Shown: positions 34,852-46,607, numbered from the stretch's first letter. The stretch is 64,000 nt of DNA from Ampelocalamus luodianensis (GCA_036346255.1 CM070633.1:2852001-2916000); one strand, 5' to 3'. The notes: generated by a model from the letters alone, not told the origin. Translations and numbers: made by a program.

Positions 34852-36000
34852 ACACATAGAATTTGCGTAACTGGTCGATGTTCCAAGAATTTGAGAGGAC
34901 GCGGCCATCCTCCATTGCTAGTCGTACCGAACCTGGACGCGTAACTTCAACCACAGTGTAAGGACCTTCCCACTTGGGGGAAAGTTTATTCCGATTAGAC
35001 TGGGATTAGATAAGCCTCAATACCAAGTCACCTACAGCAAGGCTGCGAGGTTGGACCTTACGATCATAGTATTTGCGCAGGGCTTGTTGGTAGACTGTTG
35101 AACGGATTAGAGCCTGGTTCCTCTTTTCCTCGAGCAGGTTGATGTCGTCTGCTCGAAGTTGTTTTTGGACGGAGTCGTTAAAATTTTCGACTCGTGCTGA
35201 CCTGATCTTTAGTTCTAGCGGAAGCATGGCTTATGCGCCAAAGACTAGAAAGAAAGGTGTTTCTCCTGCAACCCGGCTAGCTGTCGTACGAATTGCCCAT
35301 AATACTGAAGGTAATTCTTGTACCCAAGCCCCCGAGCGTTTGACAAGCTGGTCGAAGACTCGGGTCTTAATTCCTTTCATTATCTGGCCATTCACTCTTT
35401 TGACCGCCCGTTACTTTGGGGGTGGGCAACAAAAACGTAACATAATTGGGTTCCCAACTCGTCGTAAAATTCCTAAAATTTTGCGCTCGAAAATTGTTTG
35501 CCATTATCTGTGATGATTCAACTTGGTACTCTAAATCGAGTTATCACGCATCTCATCATGAACCTTTTCGCTGCTTCCGTTGTTATCCCAGTCACAGGCT
35601 TGGCTTCTATCCATTTTGTAAATGTGTCAATAGCCACAAAAAGGAATTCGAATCCACCTGGAGCTCTGGGTAATGGTCCTAGGATATCGAGACCCTAGGT
35701 CACAAAAGGCCAAGACAAAGGGATTGTTTGTAACGCCCGAGCTGGTTGGTGTATTTGCCTGCTATGAAACTGACATTGCATATATTTTTAACCAGCTCTT
35801 TGGCATCGTAGAGAGTTGTTGGCCAATAAAACCTTGTCGAAAGGCTTTACCGACCAACGTTCTGTAAGAAGCATGAGTCCCACAGATGTCTCTGTGTATG
35901 TCGTGAAGGAGTTTTGATCCTTCGCTCTGCGGAATACATCGCATGAGCATCCCTTGAGTTCCTCTTTTATAGAGGACACCTTCGACCAAAGTATACATTT
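34852..36000 (-). pseudogene. Tat element integrase and pol C-terminus
   Basis: On the minus strand the zinc-binding part reads HDIHRDICGTHASYRTL (about 35850-35900) with a following degenerate core. Near 35000-35230 lie MLPLELKIRSARVENFND and YYDRKVQPRSLAVGDLVL, and the protein ends WNIDQLRKFYV near 34855. Stops and frameshifts interrupt it. Confidence 0.85.
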
Positions 36001-36099
36001 TGCCTTTCGGGATAGTCGATCTGCTTCGAGATCGTCGTCGGGTACGGAACCCGTCTGAAGATACTTGTAGATGAGAATTATCCAGGTATCTTCGTACTC

Positions 36100-37950
36100 T
36101 AGAGATGCTGTTTTGATAGGAGGCGTCTCTAGTTCTTCAACTAGAGACGGCTTTTGAAGTTGCTCCAGAAAAACCCTTTTGGTACTGAGGATTGGGAAGA
36201 AGGTAGACGAGCAAGTTGGTCTGCGAGGAAATTATCCTTTCGAGGGATAAATTGTACCTCAAAGCCCAAAAAATGCTTTTCTAACTTTCGGACTTCCGAT
36301 AAGTACCGAGGCATAGTTGGATTAGAGCACTGGCACACTTTTCCGACTTGATTTACGACTAGTTGAGAGTCTCTCTCACGAGTAGTCGATTTAATCGAGC
36401 GCTTTTGCGCCGTATGCCAGCTAGCAAACCTTCGTATTCTACCACGTTGTTAGTGGCCTGAAAGTTTAATTGTATGGCATACTTTAAGGTCTCTCCGGTA
36501 GGAGATTCCAGGACCACCCCAGCCGCCGAGCCACTTATTGTAAGCGATCCGTCAAAGTACATCGCCCACCGGTCGTGGGAATCGTCGGGATCTGAATGTG
36601 TTCGTGATTTGTCCATTCGCGACAAAGTCCGCCAAGATCCGGGATTTAATGGTCGTTCGGGACACAAAATGGATGTCGAACTCCCCAAGTTCGACTGATC
36701 ATTTTGCCATGCGTCCTGCTGTTTTCCTATTTTAGAGGATCGTTCCCAAGGGAAACTTAGACGGCACAGTTAGTTTGTGCGCTTGAAAATAATGCCGCAG
36801 TTTCCTCGAAGACATGAGGAGGGCATATAGCAGTTTTTGAACCTGAGGGTAACACTCCTTAGGCCCGTGTAAAACTTCACTAACGTAGTAAACTGGTCGT
36901 TGTACGTTCTAAAGTTCTACGACCAGTACTGCGCTTACTGCCTGTGGCGTGGCAGCTAGATAAATTAAGAGTGTCTCTCCGGTTTCGAGAAACCGAGCAG
37001 AGCACTCGTAAGATACCTCTTGACCTCCTCAAAGCCTGAGTTAGCCTCTTCTGACCACTCGAAGCCTTCATGCTTCCTTAGAAGTTTGAAGAAAGGCAGT
37101 CCTTTTTCTCCCAGACGTGCGATGAAATGACTTAATGCCGCCATGCATCCTGTGAGTTTATGGACCTCTTTTTTTGTGGTCGGGGGGGGGGGTCATCTGG
37201 ATGATGGCCTTTATCTTTTCAGGATTTGCTTCGATTCCTCGTGCATAGACCAAGAATCCAAGCAATTTTTCAGAAGAGACTCCGAACACACACTTCTCGG
37301 GATTAAGCTTCAGGTGGTATTTTTTGAGGTTGTCGAATGTTTCTTGTAGGTCTGCGATATGATTAAGCCATTTGCTGCTTTTTACGACTAGATCATCCAT
37401 GTAGGCCTCCAAGTTTCGGCCTAGTTGATGAGCGAAAGTCGTTTGCATCAAACGCTGAAAAGAAGCCCCAGCATTCTTTAAACCGAATGGCATTTTGACG
37501 TAGCAAAATATTCCAAATGGTGTAATGAATGCGGTCTTCTCTTCATCTTCTTGACACATATTGATCTGGTGGTAACCACAGTATGCATCTAGAAAGCTCA
37601 ACATTTCACATCCTGTAGTAGAGTCAACCAACTGATCGATACGAGGAAAAGGGAAATCACATTTTGGACAAACTTTATTAAGATCAGTGAAGTCTACGCA
37701 CATACGCCATTTGCCGTTCGACTTCCTAACCATTACAAGGTTAGCCAACCACTCGGGGTGGTTGACTTCTCTTATGAAGCCTGCTTTAAGCAACTTGTCC
37801 AATTCTGACCCAATAGCATCTCCTCGATCAGGGGCAAATCTCCGTAACTTCTGCTTTACAGGTACTTTGTCAGGCCGTAAGGCTAGCCTATGCTCAATCG
37901 ATTCCCTGGGGACTCTAGGCATGTCGGATGCTTGCCAGGCGAAGACATCT
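36100..37950 (-). pseudogene. Tat element reverse transcriptase and RNase H
   Basis: A 254-codon frame (37922-37158) holds RT: WRMCVDFTDLNKVCPK, FLDAYCGYHQI, TAFITPFGIFCYVKMPFGLK and the catalytic AYMDDLVVKS. After a frameshift at a G run (37185) the connection domain is decayed, then RNase H appears at 36359-36600 (WAMYFDGSLTISGSAAGVVL, NNVVEYEGLLAGI). The catalytic Asp of RNase H (YFDGS) and of RT are present, but the gene as a whole is broken. Confidence 0.9.
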
Positions 37951-38060
37951 GCATTTGCTCGGAGGAAAGTGATGAGGGCGTCTTCCTATTTGGGGTCGAA
38001 AGAATCCCCAATGTGAACAGTCTTCGAGGGATCCTCTGCGTCCAGAGGTACCTCTTTGAC

Positions 38061-38594
38061 TTAGTTGTTCGGCTTTGGTGCAGCTTTAGGCTTCGACTTG
38101 CTAGTCGAAGGCTGACTTTCGTCTCGAGTTGGTATTTGTTCAACCATCTCGAGGCAGCGACGGTCGCAGGAGTGCGCCATCTTCTTGTCACAATATATTG
38201 TGGTTACTCCTTTGGAACCTGACATCTTAAGACATTGATACCCATAATGAGTAGCTATTAAGAATTTTGCCAAAGTTGGTCGTCCGAGTATGGCATTATA
38301 TGCCGTATCGAAATCGACCACATCAAAGGAGATCTTCTCTGTCCTGAAATTGCTTGATGAGCCAAACGTTAAAGGAACAGAAACTTGGCCAATTGGTTTG
38401 GCCGAAGACCCCGATACGATTCCATGGAAAGAATATCGTACCGGCATTACCTTTGTCCTAGGCACTTGCATCTCGTCTAGGATACTCGTAAACAATATGT
38501 TTAACGAGCTTCCACCATCAACTAGAACTCGATTTACTCGACAATTGTTGATGGTGGGTTCGACCATGATCGGGAACTGACCTGGTCTAGTCAA
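38061..38594 (-). pseudogene. Tat element aspartic protease region
   Basis: A 177-codon minus frame with NRVLVDGGSSLNILF (DGGSS instead of the usual DS/TG), FDTAYNAILGRPTLAKF and HYGYQCLKM, typical of Tat-type proteases. It is separated from gag and RT by stops. Confidence 0.85.
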
Positions 38595-38879
38595 GGGGAT
38601 CGGGCAATCACCTTTCTCAAAAGTAACGGTGACTTCCGACCACTTCAGTAATTTATTGACGAGAGGTGAGTCGATTATGTTTACCTCGCGCTCAACAGCT
38701 TTTAGCTGTCTTCGTGACTCATATGCCGATGATCCTCCATAGATGTGATCGATGGTGTGTTACAGATCCTGGAACGACATCTCCTCCTCGTCATCCGACT
38801 CCTTCCGTCCACTTGTTTGGCCTACCTGTTCAAGAGTAGGAAGTGGCCCTGCCGAGTAATAGTCTTCGAAGCCAGAGAA

Positions 38880-41027
38880 AACTCTCAGCTACGTAAGGTC
38901 ATGCCCTTATTTTTGTGAAAAGGACACCACCGGGTTTGTCGTTCTTCCGATCTTGGCGCTACCTTTACTTCGATCAGATTCGCGGGGTTGCGTGGCTCTT
39001 TGTCGCCACGCCAGACCTCCTTAGAACCGCAATGGAGACTTGTGTCTCTTCGCCTTGTTCTTGGATTTCTTAGCCTTTTTATCATTTTTCTTACCACTTT
39101 CGACTGTCTCTTGAGGGATATTATCTTCGCGATCGATAGTGTTGTTCCACTCGACTGCTTTAGCAAAGATCGATATCTATCGCCATCTTGAAGACTTCGC
39201 GATCGTGGCGGGAGGATGTAAGCGATGTCCTCTCGTTATTCTCCGCATGCGGACTCGCTGAAAGCCCGATCACGCACCAGTCGAAACTTCCGAATAGAAT
39301 TTTGAACTGACTAAAGCGCCTGATGAATTGACGCAGTTTCATGATCGCTCGTTCGATCGGTGCAAGTCGACTCTTTCCGTCGGCGGTTGTAGGTGCCCTG
39401 GAAGTTCGCTAGCAAAAGGTCGCAAGGTGCTGCCACGAGTAGATCGACTCGAATGGTTGGTTTAAAAGTCATGATCGAGCCGATCCTTTGAGTATAGTCG
39501 GAAGGTAATTTGCCATTACGTGCTCTCCTCCTCCTACTGCTCGGATAGCGGTTGTGTAGATCAGGAGGAATTCAATGGGATTTTGGATTCCATCGAATTT
39601 CTCCATATTCGCTGGTCGAAAACGAGGTGGCCAGCAAACTGCTCGAAGATCGGGTGAAAACACCCGACATCCTGAGATAACTTCTTGGCGCCTTCTTTGC
39701 AGGAAAGAAGGGTTGACGTCACCGGGTGATCGTACTCGACGATACCCGGTCACAGGTAGGCTGGACCTATGATAGGCCTCAGTCTTACGAGGGCGATACT
39801 CCTCGTATTCCGTTTGCTGCCGCTCATTTTGTCCCTGAAGTGGTGAAAGATCACCCCTCTTGGGGGCTTGTCGGTCTCCAGATGTCCAACGAGCCTTCCT
39901 CAGGTCGGGAGAGCGACGTGATCGAGGATCATGTCACCTCCCATGTGACGAGTTATCCGAACACCTGGCAGAAGATGGAGTCATACTACTACGACTTCCA
40001 GGTTGATGTCGACGAGGACGCTCGAGTTTTGTCATCGTGTTTCGAAGCCTTCGTGCGATCCCTTCTGCAAAGAGATCGTATCCCAGTGCTCGAGCGAGAT
40101 CTTGGGTCGGATTTTCAAGCAAGTCGTTGATGTGCTGGAGCTCCTGAGCTTCTTCCGACTGGAAATAAGCGTGCTCAGGGAAATTTTTCTGAGCCGCTAT
40201 TTTTCTTTGTCGAGTTATCTTAGAGTCGCCCATATCAGACCCTTGAGTTGGTTTCAATGAAGTGCAAGAATATTGAGGATGGCTCGCACGTTCATCAAAG
40301 TGTTTGTCTCATTCACCAGCTGTGGTGCCCTTGCCATTGCCACGAGGGGACGTAGTGTGTGCCCGTCGGGGAGCATTGTCAATCCTGCCTCTGGGAGAAT
40401 AATTCTTATCAGGGAGAATGACGAAGACCTCCCGTTGATGACATCCAATTGTGCTCGAGGCCTCCTCGCTTGAGGAGTAGTCGAGTGACACCATCTGGCG
40501 ACTTGGAGTAAACCCCTCCAAGTAGGGGAACTCCAGGTTATAACCGTCTCCGTCTGCAGGTGTGTTCTGCGATGGGATGGTTGAACTTGGAGGAAAAGCG
40601 TGCTCAATCCTCTTCTCTGCGGAATTATCTAGAGAAAGAGGACCATCAAGTGCCGATGGAGCTCTGGAATGATGGCTTCCAGAACTTGTCTCGCCAAATC
40701 GTACTGCCTTAGGGGGACTCGAACACTTGGAGGAAAAACTCTCGTCGTGTTGTGAATCTGTCCTGGAGCAGTCCTGTTTGTAGTCGTGTTGACCCTTGCC
40801 CCCCTGAGGAAGCTGGTTCTTCAGCTGGACGTATTGTTGTGGGGGATGAGGATCCCTCCTTAACTCCAGCGGTGATACGGTCTCCGAGATCTGATAGAAG
40901 ATCTCCAAAGGCGGCAACACCGTCATATGATTCAATACTTGGCTCGTAGTCGAAACCGGCATCCATGTCGATGTCTGCGTAATCGGTTAAGTCGAACCAA
41001 TTCTCCTCGTTCTATTCTCCTGCCATG
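38880..41027 (-). pseudogene. Tat element gag
   Basis: Starts near the ATG at about 41026, with a stop at codon 5. Broken frames follow: an acidic N-terminal region (DMDAGFDYEPSIESYDGV), a middle part (FQSEEAQELQHINDLLENP), and the capsid-like motif RPANMEKFDGIQNPIEFLLI then IRAVGGGEHVMANYL (39469-39620). The 39170-38880 part has a knuckle-proximal WCPFHKNKG motif. Confidence 0.82.
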
Positions 41028-41079
41028 GTAGCATCAAAGAGAAAAGAAAGAATTGTTGACAAGGAATTACCAGAAGCTC

Positions 41080-41097
41080 CCCACGGTCGGCGCCAAC
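41080..41097 (-). other. Primer-binding site of the Tat element
   Basis: On the minus strand TTGGCGCCGACCGTGGGG follows the 5' LTR. TGGCGCC at this position is usual for plant gypsy elements; I cannot name the tRNA. Confidence 0.75.
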
Positions 41098-41862
41098 TGT
41101 CGGTGTTTTAGAATCGATCTTACGTAAAGATTATTTGATTCGGGGGGTCTCCACAATTGATCACGCAGACAAAGGAGACACGGGAATTTTTATACAGGTT
41201 CGGGCCTTCTCCAGCGAGAATAACAACCCTAATTCGTGTGTGCTATATTTGATATCCTGGTTACAATTAGGAAAAGACTTGCATTCCTCTTCCGAAAAAA
41301 GGTCATCTCTTTATCTCTAAAAGACTCCTATTTATAGTATATTGTGAGGGAGGTTGTCGTTCCAGGTCTGGTGGTGCTCATTTATTGTAATAATGAGAGT
41401 AATTGCCGGAGTAGTAACCTCCCGCGTTGCCTGACGGTTATCAAATAGAGATAAAGATGGGTTAACCGTAGTTATTCCAAGTATAACTACGTATCTTGAC
41501 TACTCAGATCTCATAATTAATAGGGCCTACTGGTGAGTGGACCTAGTTATCTGTAGAAAAGTCGTGGCAGGACTGGTCGTAGTAGGACTCACGGCCAGGG
41601 GGTAGTCGTAGAAAAGCTTACGACTGGGTACTGGTCGTAGAAAAACTTACGACCGAAGGTAATCGTAGGAGAATTTACGATTACGTGGTAGTCGTAGAAA
41701 TACTTACGACTATAGGGGTGGTCGTAGAAGGACTTACCACCACCTGACTAACTTCTCTCTTACAACTGTAAGGGGTATACCTAGTGACTGTGTGACGTCA
41801 TATTTACCCATATTATACGATTAAAGATAAATAGTAAAATAAGGATTATTAGATCCTCGTCA
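41098..41862 (-). repeat. 5' LTR of the Tat element (765 bp)
   Basis: Near-identical to 28930-29695. The minus-strand TATA box (TATTTATA, 41329-41336) should drive gag-pol. Six hairpin units lie at 41573-41751, upstream of the promoter in element orientation. Confidence 0.92.
41573..41751 (+). repeat. Array of six hairpin units in the 5' LTR
   Basis: Same units as 29406-29577 with small differences. In the second unit this copy reads TACGACT, where the other LTR reads TACGACC; only this version fully pairs with AGTCGTA. Confidence 0.8.
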
Positions 41863-42063
41863 GAGTACATATGTAAATTCAGGTACCTGGTCGGAAGGCT
41901 ATAAATAGCTCTCTCCCCATGTAATATGCGAACATAGTTCTTTAGAGTAATTAATACACATTTACTTCCTAGCAACCGAAACCCCTCTTTGAGCACTCTT
42001 CGGCCTCTTGCCCAGACGCTAAGGGTCCTATCTTTCTACTGTCTAGTCTTCTTACTACGATAG

Positions 42064-42376
42064 TAGGGTTTTGAAAACCGTTATCAAAATTTTATCGGGG
42101 TCTGGTATGGCCGGTTTGGCCGAAAATTGGAAAATTTGAACCGGCCGAAAATTGGAAAATTTCGGCCAAACTTTTCAAATCAAATTTTGAATTTTAAAAA
42201 ATCAAACAGAAGTCGCTGAAAATATCAGCCAAAATTTTTTAAATAAATTTCGGCACAAATTTCTTCTATATTTTACAAAATTTATGCAAATCGGAACCGA
42301 TTTGAAAATTTACCTGGGAGAAGGGGGAGAAGCGATAGAAACGATTATTGTGACAATCGGCCGAAATTTTGAACCA
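42064..42376. mobile_element. MITE of the GGGTTTTGAAAACC type
   Basis: Left end TAGGGTTTTGAAAACCG and right end CGAAATTTTGAACCA form imperfect inverted repeats. The body has ggtttggccgaaaattgg blocks shared with the MITE at 55669-55929. Clean target duplications are not visible, because the left side is mixed with other insertions. Confidence 0.55.
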
Positions 42377-42382
42377 TGGTGG

Positions 42383-42774
42383 TCAGTGTGTGAACTTTTT
42401 TTTATTATTTAATCCTTTTTTTAATTTATTTTTAAAGTTAACACCTCGTAAACTTTATTTCCAATTCTGACCCCTTTGGTCACGCCACCACCCGTGGCGT
42501 GACCAAACAATACTGTCACGCCACAGGATAAGTCCCTAAAATCGCAATACTGTCACGCTACTGGTGGTGGCGTGACCAAACAATACTGTCACGCCACCAC
42601 CAGTGGCGTGACAAGACTTTGACCAGAAATGGGCTGGCGTGACCGTGTTGTTTGGTCACACCACGGGTGGTGGCGTGACCAAAGTGGTCAGAATTGGAAA
42701 TAAAGTTTGCGAGGGGTTAACTTTAAAATTAAATTAAAAAAAGGATTAAATAATAATAAAAATTCTCAGTGTGT
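42383..42774. mobile_element. Fold-back MULE-type MITE (374 bp) with 9-bp target duplication
   Basis: tcagtgtgt at 42383-42391 and 42766-42774 flanks an insert (42392-42765) whose outer ~110 bp on each side are inverted copies (gaac/tttttattattt, ttaatcctttttt, ttaactttaaa, tttatttccaattctgacc). The centre holds several palindromes of GTCACGCCACCAC and GTGGTGGCGTGAC. It is non-coding, and nearly the whole element can fold into one hairpin. Confidence 0.85.
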
Positions 42775-43545
42775 ACCAAGGAACGTGAATGTAGCAACAG
42801 CAAGAGATACCACGGAACATGGATCTTGCAGTGCGTTGCATTTGCACAGAAAGAAGCCTACACATTTTCAATTATATTAGCACTACTGTTACACGTGTGA
42901 TTGTGTGAACCGAATCTTCAAACGGAATAGCATTATGCCAATGGCAACATCTCGGCAAGATTCAGAAAGCATACTTTAGCTAACTGCATGAAGTATTAAT
43001 TAATTGTACATGGTTTAATTGCCAGTATCAGCCCGGTTTGTACTTTGTAGCCAGCTTTTTAAGCCTTTTTTTTTATCAGGTTACTAGTATATGGTTTTTG
43101 TTTAGATGATGCATGTCACTATAGCCCTTGCAACCACTAGGGTCTTTCTGCCTCGACGCTTAGTTGGACCAATGGATATCCACGTTGGCCCCTCGTGACA
43201 ACAAAAGTTTAATAAGATTTTCATTGCAAAGTTCCTATCACGCCAACTTCCATATATTTGGTCTGCTGCATGATCCACTTCCAGGTCTTTCACTCCAAAG
43301 ACTTTGACTAGTACTATATTGCATAGTGATGCAAATGGCTCAACTCCACCACTCGACACAAGGAGCCAAACATTTCACATCAAAAACAAATCAAAATCCT
43401 AGATTGTATATGTACCACCAATGTGGCATGTAATGTATGCAACCTTTTGTTAGATAGTACAACAAACAGCCACATGCATCATGCATGGAAGCATGCAAGT
43501 TAAAAGAGTATGGTGAATGCATAACTGCATAAGGTGTAATACTGT

Positions 43546-43578
<33 letters not shown>

Positions 43579-44700
43579 ATGTATGTATGTATACATCTAG
43601 TTTTGGATGCGGTAACCTGCCAACTAGATATCAAGCTACTAGTACATTGATTTGTTTTTCATTGCTAACTCGATCTAGACCATTGTTTTGTTTGCACGTT
43701 CAGACGACTAGGAAGTTTACAGTCCATCTCAACAACTACAGCAAATCCCTGGTAAATAGAATTGAGGTCGACATCATTAATAGTAGATCATATTGATCCA
43801 GCCACATACCTTAGTTTGATCGATTCAACAACCAATGCAAGGTAGCACATGTATGCATGGACCCTACGACAAATCAGTTGGATCTGCTGGCTCTCATTAG
43901 TCGATGTCTTAAGTTAAAAAAAAGAAAGAAATATAGGTCCATTATTCTCTTGCTAGGTGGTAAGGAAGGGAAACTAAAGAAAGAAAACCTCGTGACCAAG
44001 TCGTGGTCCGTAGTTCTCAAGTCAGTTAATTGTGTACACCGATTTCTTATGTATGGACTTTACATCTGTAAATTAAAAGTTCAGTGCTTTTTCCCTTGGC
44101 ATATGCTACTTAGCAAAGGAACAAGGCAGACAGCTTCCCCACTGAAACTGAAGACTAAAGTCTAAAGATAAAGCACTATTTTTGGTTAAAAGTTTCTGAA
44201 GAAGCTGCCGGCATTTTGAACCTTCTCTAGCTAGATAGTGCATTGCTATTCTACTATTGTGGTTTGGATCCTTCTGCTCGTGTTCATCGATTGGCCTTAT
44301 AAATTATACGATCCAAGTGTGTTCCTTACGTTGAAAGTGTGCTCTAATCATAGTTCCATGAACTTAATAATTAAGCAATGTATTTATATCGTTTGTTGTC
44401 TGAACTTCCTTTCTGTGAATCCACCAGTTTGGATTGGATATGTGAGACTGATGTGTTTTACTTGTTTATTCGCAACTAACTGCTGCTTTTTAGGTCGAAA
44501 GATTTTACGTGCGGATGAAAACCGCCTGCCACGCAAGTACACAATCCTAGTGAGTGTTGTTATATTTTCTTCCTGTTCATTTCACCAACTCCATCAGAGA
44601 ATACAGTGGAAAAGTTCACCTCAACTCAAAATTTGTGTCACGCGTTCAAAGTATGGTGCAATAATTCTCGCCTGATAGGTACGGACACTTACTTTGGGCG
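42775..44700. other. Right part of the split duplication, then unrecognised AT-rich DNA
   Basis: 42775-42975 continues copy 2 of the duplication seen at 28357. Beyond it are a (TA)n(TG)n(TATG)n microsatellite at 43546-43593 and AT-rich sequence. The open frames (up to 145 codons at 44238-44675) have no recognisable motif and look fortuitous. Confidence 0.5.
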
Positions 44701-46078
44701 TGAACAACTAGTGGTGGAGCCAGAAATTTAGTAACAGAGGTGTACACTTCAAAAATAAATAAAAATCTTGTACGACATATATATAATTTCACAAGTCCAA
44801 CACAATTACACAAAAGAGTTCGAAATTAGTTAATAATACAATACAAATAGTTCAAATAAAATCTTACATGAATAAAAAATCCTAAGTAGCTAATGAAAAT
44901 CATAATACCACACGACGCGATCTCATTCCTTGGAAGATTGATTATATCATCATCACTAACCTACGAGAAGATATCTCGCTCTATAAACGTGACTAAACAA
45001 TTATTCAATACTTGATCGCCCATACTATTTCTCAACTTTTTCTTCACAAAATTCATCGTCGAAAATACTCTTTCAATGCTCACCGTTGCCATCGGTAGAA
45101 GCAATACCAATTTGAGAAGCAAGCACACCAACTTGTAAATGTCATATTTTCTTATTTTAACAAGCTTAGTAGAAAACTCATCGAGATTCTTTAAGCCTTT
45201 AAATCTATCATCGCTTCGCATATCATCAATGAAGTTATCAAGATAGAAAAAAAGTCTCATTAAATCAGTGCTTGAAAAATCATTAGGATAAAAGTTGGCA
45301 AGGCTAAGCACTTTGTTCCTATCATAAGAAGCAAATGAATTCAGAGGATTTAAAGCGGACATGTTAACAAACAGCTCGATATTAACCTTGTCAAACCGAT
45401 TGTTAAGCTCTTGGAGAACATTATCAATGATGCTAAGATACACTTTCCTTCTAAAATGATCATCATTTATTTGTTTTGGGTAAAAACGTGATGATCTTCT
45501 ATAAGACACATATCTACCATCCGACTTAGGATTCAACTTGTCCTACATATATAAATCACAAAAAAAAAACATTCAGTTTTGCAACCCCTAATTGGCCAAA
45601 CGCCCAAATCCAATCCCTAAATTTAAATATAGATGGGACTATGGGAGTAAGTATCAGAGTATAGGACTTCACTGAGCTCTCAGCTCCCTTGAGTGGCTTC
45701 CGGCTGCAACGCCAAGCTCGCCCGACGCCGATAACCGAATTGACGTGAGGGCGTGCGGTGCCCAGCCTGCCCAGGTTGCCAAAGTCTTGATGCCTACCTG
45801 CTTGGTGCGGTGCCTCTGTCTTTGTGAGCTCAGTTGAAATATTAGAGACTAGAACTAGAGAGTTGAGGACTTGAGGGACTGGTTGGTTGGTGGGCTGAAA
45901 GATCACAGGATGGACTTGGCCTGGTTGCTAGTTGTACTGAAAAAATGGATTAGTCAGTCTAAGCAAAATGGATGTGCATTAGCATAGCTAATGATACCTA
46001 GGTAAAAAATATTTGCATATTTTTTTGGGGGTGCCCGTGCACCAGGGGCACCCCCCTGGCACCGCCAGTGTAAACAAC
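44701..46078 (-). mobile_element. hAT DNA transposon, internally deleted
   Basis: Element 44709-46070. Ends TAGTGGTGGAGCCAG and CTGGCACCGCCAGTG form a 15-bp inverted repeat (11 matches). The 8-bp target duplication tgaacaac/taaacaac (one mismatch) lies at 44701-44708 and 46071-46078, the size expected for hAT. It carries only the transposase C-terminus. Confidence 0.85.
44961..45540 (-). pseudogene. hAT transposase C-terminal fragment
   Basis: A 191-codon minus frame ending in the hAT dimerisation block LPMATVSIERVFSTMNFVKK then LRNSMGDQVLNNCLV, as in TTF-type zinc-finger/hAT proteins of grasses. The catalytic N-terminal and zinc-finger parts are missing. The remaining 45560-46020 holds no transposase sequence that I recognise. 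Confidence 0.85.
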
Positions 46079-46587
46079 CGAGAGGTTTTGGTCTAAGTGG
46101 CACTATTTCACATTGTATTAGCGAAAATAACTCTGTTTGTGTCATAATTGTAAAAATGACCGCTCGAACGAGCCTCACGCCACCACGTACCGCACACCAT
46201 ACGAACACGGCCGCCGCACGACCACTACCCAGATATGCACCTCCACCTCGCCCGTACATGCATGCATGCACCCACACGGCCGTCACCTCCATCAAATCCA
46301 TTGTCGTGCGGCCGAGGGGCGTGCGGGCGAGGGTCGTGCGGACGATGCGCGCCCAGACAGTGGCCGTGCAGACGCGGCTATGTGTCGGCACACGACGTGT
46401 CTAGAGTATGGGTGTGCGGACGAGGTGTCATTTTTGCAAATACGGTGGTGCCATTTAGGGAAAAAAACTCGCACAACTGAATGTTTTTACCTAATTACTG
46501 TAGTGTTTTTGTACCGTGAATACACCAAGTGGGACACATAACCCAGCATTTCCACACATGTTTGTTTTTTTTCACATTCGTGATTTC
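46079..46587. other. GC-rich intergenic stretch with terminal-repeat-like ends
   Basis: cataattgtaaaaatgacc (46142-46161) and tgtcatttttgcaaatacgg (about 46426-46445) are imperfect inverses around a GC-rich, CGTGCGG-repetitive centre. It could be an old MITE. The open frames here are low-complexity. Confidence 0.4.
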
Positions 46588-46607
46588 CATATATATATAT
46601 ATATATA
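46588..46607. repeat. (TA)n microsatellite, left flank of Micron-like copy 2
   Basis: Ten TA units directly before the element. Confidence 0.88.

Larger units (their letters stand above)
28930..41862 (-). mobile_element. Ty3-gypsy retrotransposon, Tat type, with an opposite-strand gene
   Basis: 12.9-kb element transcribed on the minus strand: 5' LTR 41098-41862, 3' LTR 28930-29695 (TGTC...CGTCA in + view). The target duplication is gggta/gagta (one mismatch) at 28925-28929 and 41863-41867. The primer site complement ggcgccaa abuts the 5' LTR, and the polypurine tract (complement of tctagccccccagcttc) abuts the 3' LTR. Order on the minus strand is gag, protease, RT, RNase H, integrase. It then continues for 5 kb with spaced repeats and a spliced gene on the other strand before the 3' LTR. 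That extra region and the DGGSS protease fit the Tat lineage (RIRE2/Retand/Grande relatives). All frames carry stops or shifts. Confidence 0.92.

Noticed and set aside
39726..40130. 134-codon + strand frame in the Tat element
   Set aside because: It lies antisense to decayed gag, and the minus-strand reading matches the gag family.
44238..44675. 145-codon + strand frame
   Set aside because: Cys/Leu-rich AT-biased translation with no motif, no GC-rich start and no promoter context.
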